The position numbers and the translations under genes are program-made. This document shows positions 35,245 through 43,241 of a stretch of DNA of 64,000 bases, one piece after another. The notes under the pieces were generated by a model that did not search any database, had not been told where the DNA came from, and saw only the letters and a list, made by a program, of their open reading frames with translations. Source of the stretch: an uncultured Cellulophaga sp. (GTDB lineage Bacteria > Bacteroidota > Bacteroidia > Flavobacteriales > Flavobacteriaceae); contig CANLOV010000002.1 of NCBI GenBank assembly GCA_947492955.1, positions 434,001 to 498,000 on the forward strand, read 5' to 3'. Each line of letters begins with the position of its first letter. Position 1 is the stretch's first letter.

Positions 35245-35889
35245 TTATGTTGTAATAAGCGAATACTTTCTTCTTATCTCTTTGTTTTTTTGAAATAAAG
35301 TCACTAAAAATATTAGGTTTAAGGAAATTAAAAAGATGGTAATACTATCTACAAGTAATGGCACGTAGTTATAAAACCGTGGTTTTTGCAAACTATAATC
35401 GAATAGAAAATATATTATGGGATTAACAATTGCCAATGGCATAGCAAGAAACTCAATAACCGAGAATTTATTTTTTCTATTAAAATACTTTAACATACAA
35501 AATATTACCGCGGTAAAAATGTTTGTTCCAAAAACAATCTTATTATTAGGGAATTCAGTAGCTGTAAAATCTTCCCACTTAAACACTAAAAGAGAAACTA
35601 TCACTACTAATGCAACAGCATATGGTTTTGTAAAATTCCGTAGCAATATAACTATTGATTTATACTTTAATTCCTTTTTCTGACTCTCAAAAGATTGTAT
35701 TAATCCTTTCTTATGCACCACCATATAATCTTTAAAGGCATCATAAAAATTAAGGTTTTCTTGCTGCATTTTAGCCTCAATAGCGTTTGCTACATGATCT
35801 AACATTTCCATGCGTATATCTATAAATTCTATATCCGATTTTTTTAGATACGCATCTATAAAAGCAATATTTTCTTTTGTTAAGTTCAT
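35245..35889 (-). CDS. PadR-operon membrane protein, HAAS/DUF1700-like (copy 3)
   Basis: The 214-residue protein has the shared N-terminal domain with IDAYLKKSDIEFIDIRMEML followed by DHVANAIEAKM, and then about four transmembrane helices (from about residue 84). Its start overlaps the stop of the preceding gene as ATGA. It resembles its three operon relatives in layout, though the membrane parts are diverged. It probably arose by tandem duplication. No function is established. Confidence 0.65.
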   Translation of the reverse strand: MNLTKENIAFIDAYLKKSDIEFIDIRMEMLDHVANAIEAKMQQENLNFYDAFKDYMVVHKKGLIQSFESQKKELKYKSIVILLRNFTKPYAVALVVIVSLLVFKWEDFTATEFPNNKIVFGTNIFTAVIFCMLKYFNRKNKFSVIEFLAMPLAIVNPIIYFLFDYSLQKPRFYNYVPLLVDSITIFLISLNLIFLVTLFQKNKEIRRKYSLITT

Positions 35890-36521
35890 GAAAAATAAAT
35901 TTTTAAAAATTCATATTCCTCTAATACCTTTTTTCTTTTTGCAAACACTTCTAATAATGCTGCTATATTAACCACAAATCCTAAGGTTGCATAAAAAACC
36001 CAAAACCATACAGCTGGCTTAAACTCATTAATCATAGAATGTAAATACAAGAACAAATGAGGTAAACTATATATATTAAACAAATATTTATATGATAAAA
36101 TATTCTTCTTTCCTAATTGCTTGTAAAACAAATTTATAAGTTGAACAATTACACATAAAAGCAATGGAAGAAATAAAAAAATTACAAATTCTTTAGTAGA
36201 AAAGAAAAAATTAGCTGTGTATAGTAAAATACTCCAAAGCAATAAGCAAGCATAAAACAAAGGTTCTTTTATAAAACTAAAAATTCTTTGCCACAGTGCT
36301 TTTTGATATCCTTTATGTATTGATTTTTCCTTTTCTTCAGCAATTTGTCTGCACCAAGCTACTCTTTTTTGCAAAAAACTCTCTAAATCTGGGTAATTCT
36401 CTAGCTGTTCGTATTCCGATACCAAATGGTCTATAAGTTCATAGCGAACATCCATATATTTAATACCCTTATTTTTTAAGTACTTGTCTATATTTAGTAT
36501 GTCTTCTTTTACTAATCTCAT
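35886..36521 (-). CDS. PadR-operon membrane protein, HAAS/DUF1700-like (copy 2)
   Basis: The 211-residue protein has the N-terminal pattern IDKYLKNKGIKYMDVRYELI followed by DHLVSEYEQL, and four or five transmembrane helices (from about residue 88). It lies 2 bp after the first copy and overlaps the third by 4 bp. The spacing shows tight translational coupling across the series. It has no enzymatic motif, so a signalling or membrane-sensing part is the best guess. Confidence 0.65.
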   Translation of the reverse strand: MRLVKEDILNIDKYLKNKGIKYMDVRYELIDHLVSEYEQLENYPDLESFLQKRVAWCRQIAEEKEKSIHKGYQKALWQRIFSFIKEPLFYACLLLWSILLYTANFFFSTKEFVIFLFLPLLLCVIVQLINLFYKQLGKKNILSYKYLFNIYSLPHLFLYLHSMINEFKPAVWFWVFYATLGFVVNIAALLEVFAKRKKVLEEYEFLKIYFS

Positions 36522-36523
36522 TG

Positions 36524-37183
36524 TTAAGCGAACTTTTGTTTTAGGATACCAAAATGTTCTTTATAAATCTTAAACATGTGGTAATAAAATACTAAACAAA
36601 AAACAGGAAGAAATAAACTTAAAAAGGGCATGCCTGATGTAAAATATTGTTCATTAGGAAAAGCAATGACAAACCCTCCTAACATAAGTCCATAACCAAA
36701 ACCTTGAATTTTATAAAAATATCGATAAGTTGTCTGTACTTTAGATTTATTAATAAAATGTAAACCAATAATTGCTACTAAAAATAGAACTCCGAAAAGA
36801 ACTGACATTAATACATTTAGAATATTGTAAAAAAATTGGTTTGTTATAAAGTCAAAAACAAACAGCAAAATAACTGATATTAATGCAGACACTGGAATTG
36901 AAATAACATATATTTTCTTAATTAATCTTACACACTTTTTAATCATTAATTTAGGTCCACAAAATGCTAAACCAAGCCAATAACTTGAATAAGGTTTTAA
37001 ATCTTCTTTCCAATTTTTTATTGCCAAATCAAAAGCATCAATAAAGCTTAAACCATTACTCATTTCATCTTCTATAGCTGAAACCATGTGGTCTAACACT
37101 TCATATTTTAAATCTACTTGGTTTAAATTTTTAAATTCTATATATAACTCTACCTGGTGTATTTCTTCTTTTGTTAATTTCAT
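36524..37183 (-). CDS. PadR-operon membrane protein, HAAS/DUF1700-like (copy 1)
   Basis: The 219-residue protein has the N-terminal pattern VELYIEFKNLNQVDLKYEVL followed by DHMVSAIEDEM, and five or so transmembrane helices (from about residue 90). It follows the PadR regulator gene by 13 bp, the position where PadR-coupled HAAS/DUF1700 proteins are usually found. It would be the most direct partner of the regulator. The assignment rests on the helical pattern and context. Confidence 0.65.
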   Translation of the reverse strand: MKLTKEEIHQVELYIEFKNLNQVDLKYEVLDHMVSAIEDEMSNGLSFIDAFDLAIKNWKEDLKPYSSYWLGLAFCGPKLMIKKCVRLIKKIYVISIPVSALISVILLFVFDFITNQFFYNILNVLMSVLFGVLFLVAIIGLHFINKSKVQTTYRYFYKIQGFGYGLMLGGFVIAFPNEQYFTSGMPFLSLFLPVFCLVFYYHMFKIYKEHFGILKQKFA

Positions 37184-37196
37184 AAACCCTACATTT

Positions 37197-37541
37197 TTAA
37201 TTAATACTCCAATTAGGATTTACTAAATTTTGCATACTTCTTATAAACTCTTCTAATTCTGCTAGGCGATTAACCGTTTCTTTTTCACCTGCTTCTGTTA
37301 ATTTATAATACTTACGCAAACGATTATCTACTTTAGCAAGCTCTACATCTAAAAGCCCTTCTGCTTCTAATTTATGTAAGGCAGGGTACAAAGCACCTTC
37401 TGTAATTTTTAACTCTCCTTTGGTAAGCGCTTTTACTTTCTGGGTAATCTCATAACCATACATTTTACCTTGCTCATCTAACAACTTTAAAATAATAGTA
37501 TTTAAACTCCCTTTATATAATTTTGCATTCCCCATTGTCAT
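37197..37541 (-). CDS. PadR family transcriptional regulator
   Basis: The 114-residue protein (112 from the second ATG) is a winged-helix PadR regulator: LYKGSLNTIILKLLDEQGKMYGYEI then ITEGALYPALHKLEAEGLLDV and RKYYKLTEAGEK, followed by a C-terminal dimerisation helix. PadR proteins usually repress their own operon until a stress or ligand releases them. It heads an operon of four related membrane proteins, a DUF2059 protein and an ABC exporter. A perfect 48-bp palindrome starting 20 bp upstream overlaps its promoter and is the obvious operator. Confidence 0.93.
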   Translation of the reverse strand: MTMGNAKLYKGSLNTIILKLLDEQGKMYGYEITQKVKALTKGELKITEGALYPALHKLEAEGLLDVELAKVDNRLRKYYKLTEAGEKETVNRLAELEEFIRSMQNLVNPNWSIN

Positions 37542-37559
37542 CTTTTAATTACTTCCCTT

Positions 37560-37567
37560 CAAATATA
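37560..37567 (-). promoter_or_regulatory. -7 box of the PadR operon
   Basis: On the minus strand the sequence reads TATATTTG, matching TAnnTTTG. It lies 19 bp before the first padR ATG. It overlaps the left arm of the 48-bp palindrome, so binding there would block it. Confidence 0.55.
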
Positions 37568-37608
37568 TACATAATTTTCTTATGCATAAGAAAATTATGT
37601 ATATATTT
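37561..37608. promoter_or_regulatory. Perfect 48-bp palindrome, candidate PadR operator
   Basis: The 24 bases 37561-37584 are the exact reverse complement of 37585-37608; the centre reads CTTATGCATAAG. It lies between the divergent padR and flavin reductase genes. It contains ATACATAA and TTATGTAT arms like the ATGT/ACAT half-sites of known PadR operators, and overlaps the padR -7 box. Confidence 0.8.
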
Positions 37609-37644
37609 TTTTCGGTTCCAATTTTCTATCGCCATAGGTTTACG

Positions 37645-37652
37645 TAATTTTG
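37645..37652 (+). promoter_or_regulatory. -7 box before the flavin reductase gene
   Basis: TAATTTTG matches TAnnTTTG and lies 14 bp before the ATG at 37667. The 48-bp palindrome ends 36 bp upstream of it, near where the -33 region would be. Confidence 0.5.
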
Positions 37653-37666
37653 CGTAAATTTTTATT

Positions 37667-38716
37667 ATGGCAAATTTTCACCCTCTAACGGTACAAAGTG
37701 TAAAGCCCCTTACACCAGACGCTGTTGCTATTACATTTAGTATTCCAAAAGAATTGATACAAACTTTTATTTTTTCTTCTGGACAATACATAACTATTAA
37801 AAAAGAAATAAAAGGAAAAGAACTACGCAGAGCTTATTCTATAAGTTCTTCTCCAAAATTAGATACTATAACTATTGGTGTTAAAAAAGTAGGAAACGAA
37901 GGTTTTTCTAACTACGCAAACACAAAAATTAAAGCTGGAGATATCTTAGAAGTAATGCCTCCTGAAGGGCGTTTTGTTTTTAAGCCTTCTAACGATACAA
38001 AAAACATAATTGCTTTTGCCGCGGGTAGTGGTATAACTCCTATTATGAGTATTGCAAATAGTGTTTTATCTAGCAATAGCACTAATAAATTTATATTAGT
38101 TTACGGAAACAAATCGTACAAAGACACTATGTTTTATACCGATTTGGTAAAACTACAATTAGAATATGCTAATAGATTTTATATCTATTTTACCAATAGC
38201 CAAACAAAAGAAGACGATGCTCTTTTTGGTCGTATAGATACTAGCACCCTTAATTATGTATTAAAGGAAAAACATACTAATATTTCTTTTGATGATTATT
38301 ACTTATGTGGGCCTGAGGCTATGATTAATTTAGTTACAGATACTTTAAAAGAAGAAGGTGTTTCTAATGATGCTATACATTTTGAATTATTTACGGCTAC
38401 AGAAATAAAGGAAGAATTACCGCAAACAGATAGTGGTACTTCTGAAGTTTCTGTTTTGGTAGACGATGAGGAATTTTCTTTTTCTATGGATAAAAAAACG
38501 ATTATCCTTGATGCTGTACTAAAAGAAAATATTGATGCTCCGTACTCTTGCCAGGGTGGTGTTTGCAGTAGTTGTATTGCTAAAGTTACAGAAGGAAAAG
38601 CAGAAATGAGCAACAATCAAATCTTAACAGATAGCGAAATTGAGGAAGGTTTAATATTAACCTGCCAAGCTCGACCAACTACAGCTTCTATAAAGATAGA
38701 TTACGATGATGTTTAA
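37667..38716 (+). CDS. PaaE-like ferredoxin-NAD(P)H reductase with 2Fe-2S domain
   Basis: The 349-residue protein has a flavin-binding barrel (about 1-105, with ELRRAYSISSSP), an NAD(P)-binding domain (about 110-235, with AAGSGITPIMSI) and a C-terminal plant-type ferredoxin domain (about 260-349) with CQGGVCSSC and a last Cys in LTCQARP. It passes electrons from NAD(P)H through FAD to a 2Fe-2S centre and on to an oxygenase or desaturase. No such partner is adjacent, so the acceptor is unknown. It is transcribed away from padR and ends at a terminator. Confidence 0.9.
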   Translation: MANFHPLTVQSVKPLTPDAVAITFSIPKELIQTFIFSSGQYITIKKEIKGKELRRAYSISSSPKLDTITIGVKKVGNEGFSNYANTKIKAGDILEVMPPEGRFVFKPSNDTKNIIAFAAGSGITPIMSIANSVLSSNSTNKFILVYGNKSYKDTMFYTDLVKLQLEYANRFYIYFTNSQTKEDDALFGRIDTSTLNYVLKEKHTNISFDDYYLCGPEAMINLVTDTLKEEGVSNDAIHFELFTATEIKEELPQTDSGTSEVSVLVDDEEFSFSMDKKTIILDAVLKENIDAPYSCQGGVCSSCIAKVTEGKAEMSNNQILTDSEIEEGLILTCQARPTTASIKIDYDDV

Positions 38717-38746
38717 TCATTTTTAGTAATGTACTAAACTCTTTTT

Positions 38747-38764
38747 ACAAACTAACTAGTCTGT
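38747..38764. promoter_or_regulatory. Operator-like motif, site 1 of 4
   Basis: ACAAACTAACTAGTCTGT lies within a longer imperfect dyad: TTTTACAAACTA and TAGTCTGTAAAA are separated by AC, matching 11 of 12 positions. It lies in the gap upstream of the arsenosugar genes. Confidence 0.6.
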
Positions 38765-38782
38765 AAAACGTAAAAAACCAGT

Positions 38783-38825
38783 AAACCGATGAACAAATAC
38801 AGTAGTTCATCGGTTTTTATTTTTT
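38783..38825 (+). terminator. Terminator after the flavin reductase gene
   Basis: A 12-bp stem AAACCGATGAAC / GTTCATCGGTTT with a 10-base loop is followed by a T-rich run. It lies 67 bp after the stop codon. Confidence 0.88.
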
Positions 38826-38872
38826 AATAATCTACATTTAATACAAAACCAACATTTTATACACTACTTAAA

Positions 38873-38890
38873 AAAGACTAAATAGTTTGT
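38873..38890. promoter_or_regulatory. Operator-like motif, site 2 of 4
   Basis: AAAGACTAAATAGTTTGT is a dyad (AGACTA-AA-TAGTTT) aligned with site 1. It lies about 110 bp upstream of the DUF2064 start codon. Confidence 0.6.
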
Positions 38891-39002
38891 TTTTGTTTTT
38901 TAAGAATTATAATAGTATTTATGTAAGGAAGATTTTAAAGATCCGACGAAATGCATGCTGTTTTTATACTATTTATGTAATTTTACTAAACAACAATAGT
39001 TA

Positions 39003-39698
39003 ATGTCTAATACAAAAGTAAATACTACTGCAATTTTAATTTTTGCTAATTCTTCTACAGAAGAGTTAAAGCATAAAACTATTGTAAAAGCCACTACTTT
39101 ATTTGATACCTTAACAGCACACACTATTAATACTGTAACTAAAAGTAAGCTCCCTTATTTTCATATTACAGAAAAACAACAAGTAGGAGATACTTTTGGA
39201 GAACGTTTTATTAACGCTATTGAGGCGGTTTTTAATAAAGGCTATGATCAGGTTATTACAGTTGGCAATGATACGCCACAGTTACAAGCATCGCAAATTA
39301 TAAAAGCAGCTAAAGAATTAAATGCTAAAAAATTTGTACTTGGCACCTCTACAGATGGTGGTTTTTATATAATGGGTATTCATAAATCTCAATTTAATGC
39401 CTCTGTTTTAAAAAAATTAGCCTGGCAAACACCCCATTTATCTAAACAAATAATACGTTTTATAACTATAAGTTCTATAGAGGTTATTCGGTTTAAAACC
39501 TTACAGGATATAGATACTGTTTCAGATATAAAAAAGCTTTTAAACTATGCTTATAAAATCCCTAAGCAATTACGCATATTATTTTTAGGAATTGTAGCAT
39601 TAAAAAAACATCAAATTAGAAATAACATTGTTTTTTTACCTCATCTACATTATAAAACCAATTACAATAAAGGATCTCCTTTAATATACTTCTCTTAA
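39003..39698 (+). CDS. DUF2064 glycosyltransferase-like protein, arsenosugar cluster
   Basis: The 231-residue protein has the DUF2064/GT-A fold landmarks TAILIFANSSTEELKHK, GDTFGERFINAI, ITVGNDTPQL and TDGGFYIMG. Members are found in arsenosugar biosynthesis clusters and are thought to handle the sugar part or transfer it. It is followed by an AhpD-like gene and arsS, which supports this. The ATG at 39003 lies downstream of two operator-like motifs. The substrate is inferred from context only. Confidence 0.85.
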   Translation: MSNTKVNTTAILIFANSSTEELKHKTIVKATTLFDTLTAHTINTVTKSKLPYFHITEKQQVGDTFGERFINAIEAVFNKGYDQVITVGNDTPQLQASQIIKAAKELNAKKFVLGTSTDGGFYIMGIHKSQFNASVLKKLAWQTPHLSKQIIRFITISSIEVIRFKTLQDIDTVSDIKKLLNYAYKIPKQLRILFLGIVALKKHQIRNNIVFLPHLHYKTNYNKGSPLIYFS

Positions 39699-39801
39699 AG
39701 TAAAAGCATTTACTTACAAGCGTTTTTAATAAATAGTGCATACACATGTAACTATCTTATTATGAATTTAAATTAATATACACCCATTAACAAAATATAA
39801 A

Positions 39802-40137
39802 ATGGCAAAATCTTATTATGACCCAGCAGACCTTCGAAAATTTGGAAAAATTACCGAATGGAGTGAAGAATTAGGAACTAAATTTTTTGATTACTACGGA
39901 AAAGTTTTTGAAGAAGGAGCTCTTAGTGCACGTGAAAAATCATTAATTGCTTTAGCTGTAGCACATACCGAAAAATGCCCTTATTGCATAGACGCCTATA
40001 CAAAAGACGGTCTTCAGAGAGGAATTACAAAAGAAGAAATGATGGAAGCTGTACATGTAGGATCTGCTATTAAAAGTGGCGCTGTTTTAGTACATGGTGT
40101 ACAAATGATGAATAAACACGATAAATTAAGCATGTAA
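39802..40137 (+). CDS. AhpD-like protein of the arsenosugar cluster
   Basis: The 111-residue protein belongs to the carboxymuconolactone decarboxylase/AhpD fold with the redox pair CPYC in TEKCPYCIDAYTKDG near residue 52 and the helix EEMMEAVHVGSAIKSGAV. This subtype regularly accompanies ArsS. It may act as a peroxidase-like or thiol redox partner. It lies 103 bp after DUF2064 and 139 bp before arsS, in the same direction. Confidence 0.88.
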   Translation: MAKSYYDPADLRKFGKITEWSEELGTKFFDYYGKVFEEGALSAREKSLIALAVAHTEKCPYCIDAYTKDGLQRGITKEEMMEAVHVGSAIKSGAVLVHGVQMMNKHDKLSM

Positions 40138-40276
40138 AAGTAAGTTCTAAGTGTATGTTTATAACAATACAAACGACCACTATAACTTATAAATATTAAC
40201 TGTTGTAAAGATATTTGTTGATTTTATTTTTTAAAATACTATCAGCTAATAACTATCCAATCATCAACTTATAAAG

Positions 40277-41332
40277 ATGGCTACAAAATCATTAAAAGCA
40301 AGACAAGATGAGCTTGCTGGCACAAATAAACAATTAGAAATTTTAAATGGCGGTATTTTTGCTGATGGCGAGTTACCTTATTTTAAAGATAAGATTGCAA
40401 ATATTGGTCATTACCCTTTAAAACCTAAGAAATTAGAAATTCTTCAGATAAATGTTGGGTATATGTGTAACCAAGTTTGCGAGCACTGCCATGTTGATGC
40501 TGGCCCGGACCGAAAAGAAATTATGACACGCGAAACTATGCAACAATGCTTAGAAGTCATAAAAAATACGGGAGCACATACTTTAGACCTTACTGGTGGC
40601 GCCCCTGAAATGAATCCTAATTTTCGTTGGTTTGTAGAAGAAGCTGCTAAAGCAGGAATTAAAGATTTTATTGTACGCTCTAACCTAACTATTATACGTG
40701 CCAATAAAAAATATTACGATTTACCAGAGTTCTTTAAAAAACATAATGTACACGTAATATCTTCTATGCCACATTATACACGTGGTAAAACAGATAAACA
40801 ACGAGGTGATGGTGTTTTTGATAAATCTATTAAGGCTTTACAAGAACTAAATGCTGTTGGTTATGGAATGCCAGATAGTTCCTTACGATTAGATTTAGTA
40901 TACAATCCTTCGGGAGCATACCTTCCTGGTGATCAAATGGCATTAGAAGCAGATTTTAAAAAGGCTTTAAAAGAAGATTTTGATATTAAATTTCATAATC
41001 TATTTGCCATTACTAACTTACCTATATCTCGTTTTTTAGATTATCTTATTGCTTCTGAAAACTACGAAGATTATATGTATTCATTAGTTGAAGCTTATAA
41101 CCCAGCTGCTGTTGCAAATGTTATGTGTACCAACACTATTTCTATTAGTTGGGATGGTTGGCTTTACGACTGCGATTTTAATCAAATGTTAGATTTAAAA
41201 GTAGCTAGTAAAATAAAACATATTAAAGACTATAATGAAGATATTTTAAATGATAGAAACATTATTATATCGCAACACTGTTATGGGTGTACTGCTGGTG
41301 CAGGTAGTAGTTGCCAAGGTACGGTGGCATAA
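40277..41332 (+). CDS. arsS: Arsenosugar biosynthesis radical SAM protein ArsS
   Basis: The 351-residue protein has the radical SAM motif CNQVCEHC (Cys64, 68, 71), DLTGGAPEMNP for SAM binding, and the characteristic Cys-rich end QHCYGCTAGAGSSCQG. ArsS joins a 5'-deoxyadenosyl group to methylated arsenic, the route to dimethylarsinoyl-ribosides. In some relatives the last Cys is selenocysteine; here the C-terminus has no in-frame TGA. The arsM methyltransferase needed for the substrate is not in the window. Confidence 0.93.
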   Translation: MATKSLKARQDELAGTNKQLEILNGGIFADGELPYFKDKIANIGHYPLKPKKLEILQINVGYMCNQVCEHCHVDAGPDRKEIMTRETMQQCLEVIKNTGAHTLDLTGGAPEMNPNFRWFVEEAAKAGIKDFIVRSNLTIIRANKKYYDLPEFFKKHNVHVISSMPHYTRGKTDKQRGDGVFDKSIKALQELNAVGYGMPDSSLRLDLVYNPSGAYLPGDQMALEADFKKALKEDFDIKFHNLFAITNLPISRFLDYLIASENYEDYMYSLVEAYNPAAVANVMCTNTISISWDGWLYDCDFNQMLDLKVASKIKHIKDYNEDILNDRNIIISQHCYGCTAGAGSSCQGTVA

Positions 41333-41356
41333 AAAATAAGAAAGCACTACATAAAA

Positions 41357-41400
41357 AAAGCCACCAAAAGACAATAATTTATTGTTTTTTGATGGCTTTT
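41357..41400 (+). terminator. Terminator after arsS
   Basis: A long stem pairs AAAAGCCA.CAAAA.ACAATA with TATTGT.TTTTG.TGGCTTTT around a 3-base loop and exits into T-rich sequence. It lies about 24 bp after the arsS stop. Confidence 0.85.
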
Positions 41401-41412
41401 ATATTTTTCATT

Positions 41413-41430
41413 ACCAACTGAATAGTCTTT
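41413..41430. promoter_or_regulatory. Operator-like motif, site 3 of 4
   Basis: ACCAACTGAATAGTCTTT aligns with sites 1, 2 and 4. It lies between the arsS terminator and the tetR gene. Confidence 0.5.
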
Positions 41431-41538
41431 TTCTATATTATTATTTTAAAAACACCCTCCTTTTTTAACACTTGAACGATTTTTACTACGATTTTATCCT
41501 TTGATTTTTAATAAAATGCGATTTATTGAGTTATTTGT

Positions 41539-41556
41539 ATAAACCAAGTAGTCTGT
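41539..41556. promoter_or_regulatory. Operator-like motif, site 4 of 4
   Basis: ATAAACCAAGTAGTCTGT ends 21 bp before the tetR ATG. Together with TTTATA on its right it forms a partial dyad. This is where an autorepressor would bind. Confidence 0.6.
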
Positions 41557-41577
41557 TTTATAAGAATTTAAAAAAAT

Positions 41578-42201
41578 ATGGGAAAATCTTTAAAACGCAT
41601 GGCTACCATGCACCGAATGCAAAGTACAGGCTTAGAATTATTTTATAAGCAAGGATATTACAATACTACTGTAGATCATATATTAAGCGAGCTTTCATTA
41701 TCTAAGGGCGCATTTTATTATCATTTTAAATCTAAAGAAGATTTTTTTATACAGATAATAGAGAACCTTTTAGTTGGTAAAATGTATAGTATGCTTATTG
41801 GACCTCTAGAAGGGCATGATAATACTATTGATTTAATTATCAATTGCTTTGAAAATGCACTAGAATCTGCTGTAAACGATGAGTTAGACTATGGTTTTGC
41901 ATTAAATAATTTTATGATTGAATTTAACGGAAAAGACTCAATCATAAAATCTCATTTAAACGAGATAATGCAAACTTGGGAGGTTACCCTTGTATCTACT
42001 ATTCAGAAAGGAAAATTTAATGGTTTTATAGATAGACATGTAGATAGTGAAGCCGTAGCTATATATCTTATGAGTTCTTTTATGGGTATTAGAACTCTAA
42101 TGGCAGAAATGTCTCCTGCTGCACGTAAATATCGTTTTATGTCGCAATTAAAACATTACTTTAAATCTATTGAGGCAAAACAACAGGTAAATACTCTTTA
42201 A
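41578..42201 (+). CDS. TetR/AcrR family transcriptional regulator
   Basis: The 207-residue protein has an N-terminal TetR helix-turn-helix (about residues 8-55) with GYYNTTVDHILSELSLSKGAF and YYHFKSKEDFF, and a helical ligand/dimerisation domain. Such regulators repress nearby genes until an effector binds. It follows the arsenosugar genes. An 18-bp motif occurs just upstream of it and three more times in the flanking gaps, suggesting shared control. Its last 4 bp overlap the convergent GT9 gene. Confidence 0.9.
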   Translation: MGKSLKRMATMHRMQSTGLELFYKQGYYNTTVDHILSELSLSKGAFYYHFKSKEDFFIQIIENLLVGKMYSMLIGPLEGHDNTIDLIINCFENALESAVNDELDYGFALNNFMIEFNGKDSIIKSHLNEIMQTWEVTLVSTIQKGKFNGFIDRHVDSEAVAIYLMSSFMGIRTLMAEMSPAARKYRFMSQLKHYFKSIEAKQQVNTL

Positions 42202-43241
42202 TTTAATACATTTTCTATTTTAGCTACAACCTCCTTGGGAGTAATTGTTGTTATAGCTTTATCATAACCTTCTGGGAATTTATTACCGTAGATAGAAGTG
42301 GGTATTAAAGGAAACTTATCTCTATCTGCTAATAAGGTGTTGCTTTCTTGCCCAAAAGGAGCAAAACCAGCATATGGGTGTGTAACTCCCCACAAAGTAA
42401 TCGTAGGTATTGCATACATTGCTGCTAAATGAGCATTGCCACTATCCATAGCTACCATTACATCTAAATTAGAAATTAACGCTAATTCCTCTTTAAAAGC
42501 TAATTTACCAGTTATGTTAATTACATTATTAAATTGACTTGCAACTTCATCTAGCATTTTTTGCTCTTTCTTACCTCCTCCAAAAAGTAAAATCTTATAT
42601 TTTTCTGAAGTATTAAGTTCCGCTATAACCTCTTTCATTGCCTCTAAAGGAAACATTTTACCTTTAAACGCTGCAAATGGTGCAATTCCTATCCATTTTT
42701 TAGTATCTGCCCCTAATATATCTACTATTTTATCAGATAACTTTTCTTTAGATAATAATGGCGACTTAGTTATATCTATAGGGTAACCTAACTTATTAAA
42801 AACAGCTCCATAACGCTCATGAGTAGTTTGTAAGGGCTTAAAAATCTTATTTTCTACCCTAGTTAGTGCTTTCTTATCTGCTCTCCCTTTGTCAATTTGC
42901 ACAAAAGAGACACTACTAAACTTAAAATAAAATTTTAAAATTTTACTACGTAAAACATTATGCAAATCTGCTACCGCAATAAAACCAAGTGCTTTTAGCT
43001 CTTTATACAATTTATAAAGCCCTAAAACACCTTTATGCTTTCCTTTAACATCTGCTTCGTATACTTCAACATTAGGAATCTGCTGAAACATGGGCTTAAA
43101 AAAAGCCCTTGTAAGTACTGTAATTTTTAAGTTAGGATACTGCTTAGAAAGTGCAAGTAAAACAGGAACTGTCATAGCCACATCTCCCATAGCAGAAAGA
43201 CGAATAACTAAAATACGTTCCGGGACATTATTTAATTCCAC
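42198..43241 (-). CDS. Glycosyltransferase family 9 (heptosyltransferase-like)
   Basis: The 347-residue GT-B protein starts ERILVIRLSAMGDVAMTVPV, the family-9 signature. It has WIGIAPFAAFKGKMFPLEAM and the C-terminal donor-binding VAMDSGNAHLAAMYAIPT. It would add a heptose-like sugar to the lipopolysaccharide core on the cytoplasmic face. It overlaps the upstream DUF4254 gene by 14 bp, a pairing regular in flavobacteria, which suggests the two proteins work in the same LPS step. Confidence 0.9.
   Translation of the reverse strand: MELNNVPERILVIRLSAMGDVAMTVPVLLALSKQYPNLKITVLTRAFFKPMFQQIPNVEVYEADVKGKHKGVLGLYKLYKELKALGFIAVADLHNVLRSKILKFYFKFSSVSFVQIDKGRADKKALTRVENKIFKPLQTTHERYGAVFNKLGYPIDITKSPLLSKEKLSDKIVDILGADTKKWIGIAPFAAFKGKMFPLEAMKEVIAELNTSEKYKILLFGGGKKEQKMLDEVASQFNNVINITGKLAFKEELALISNLDVMVAMDSGNAHLAAMYAIPTITLWGVTHPYAGFAPFGQESNTLLADRDKFPLIPTSIYGNKFPEGYDKAITTITPKEVVAKIENVLN

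Noticed and set aside
37667-38716. The flavin reductase as part of a phenylacetate degradation (paa) cluster
   Set aside because: No paaABCD or other paa genes are adjacent, so only the family, not the pathway, can be named.
41296-41332. A possible selenocysteine codon at the ArsS C-terminus
   Set aside because: The terminal motif reads SSCQG with ordinary TGC codons. There is no in-frame TGA before the TAA stop.
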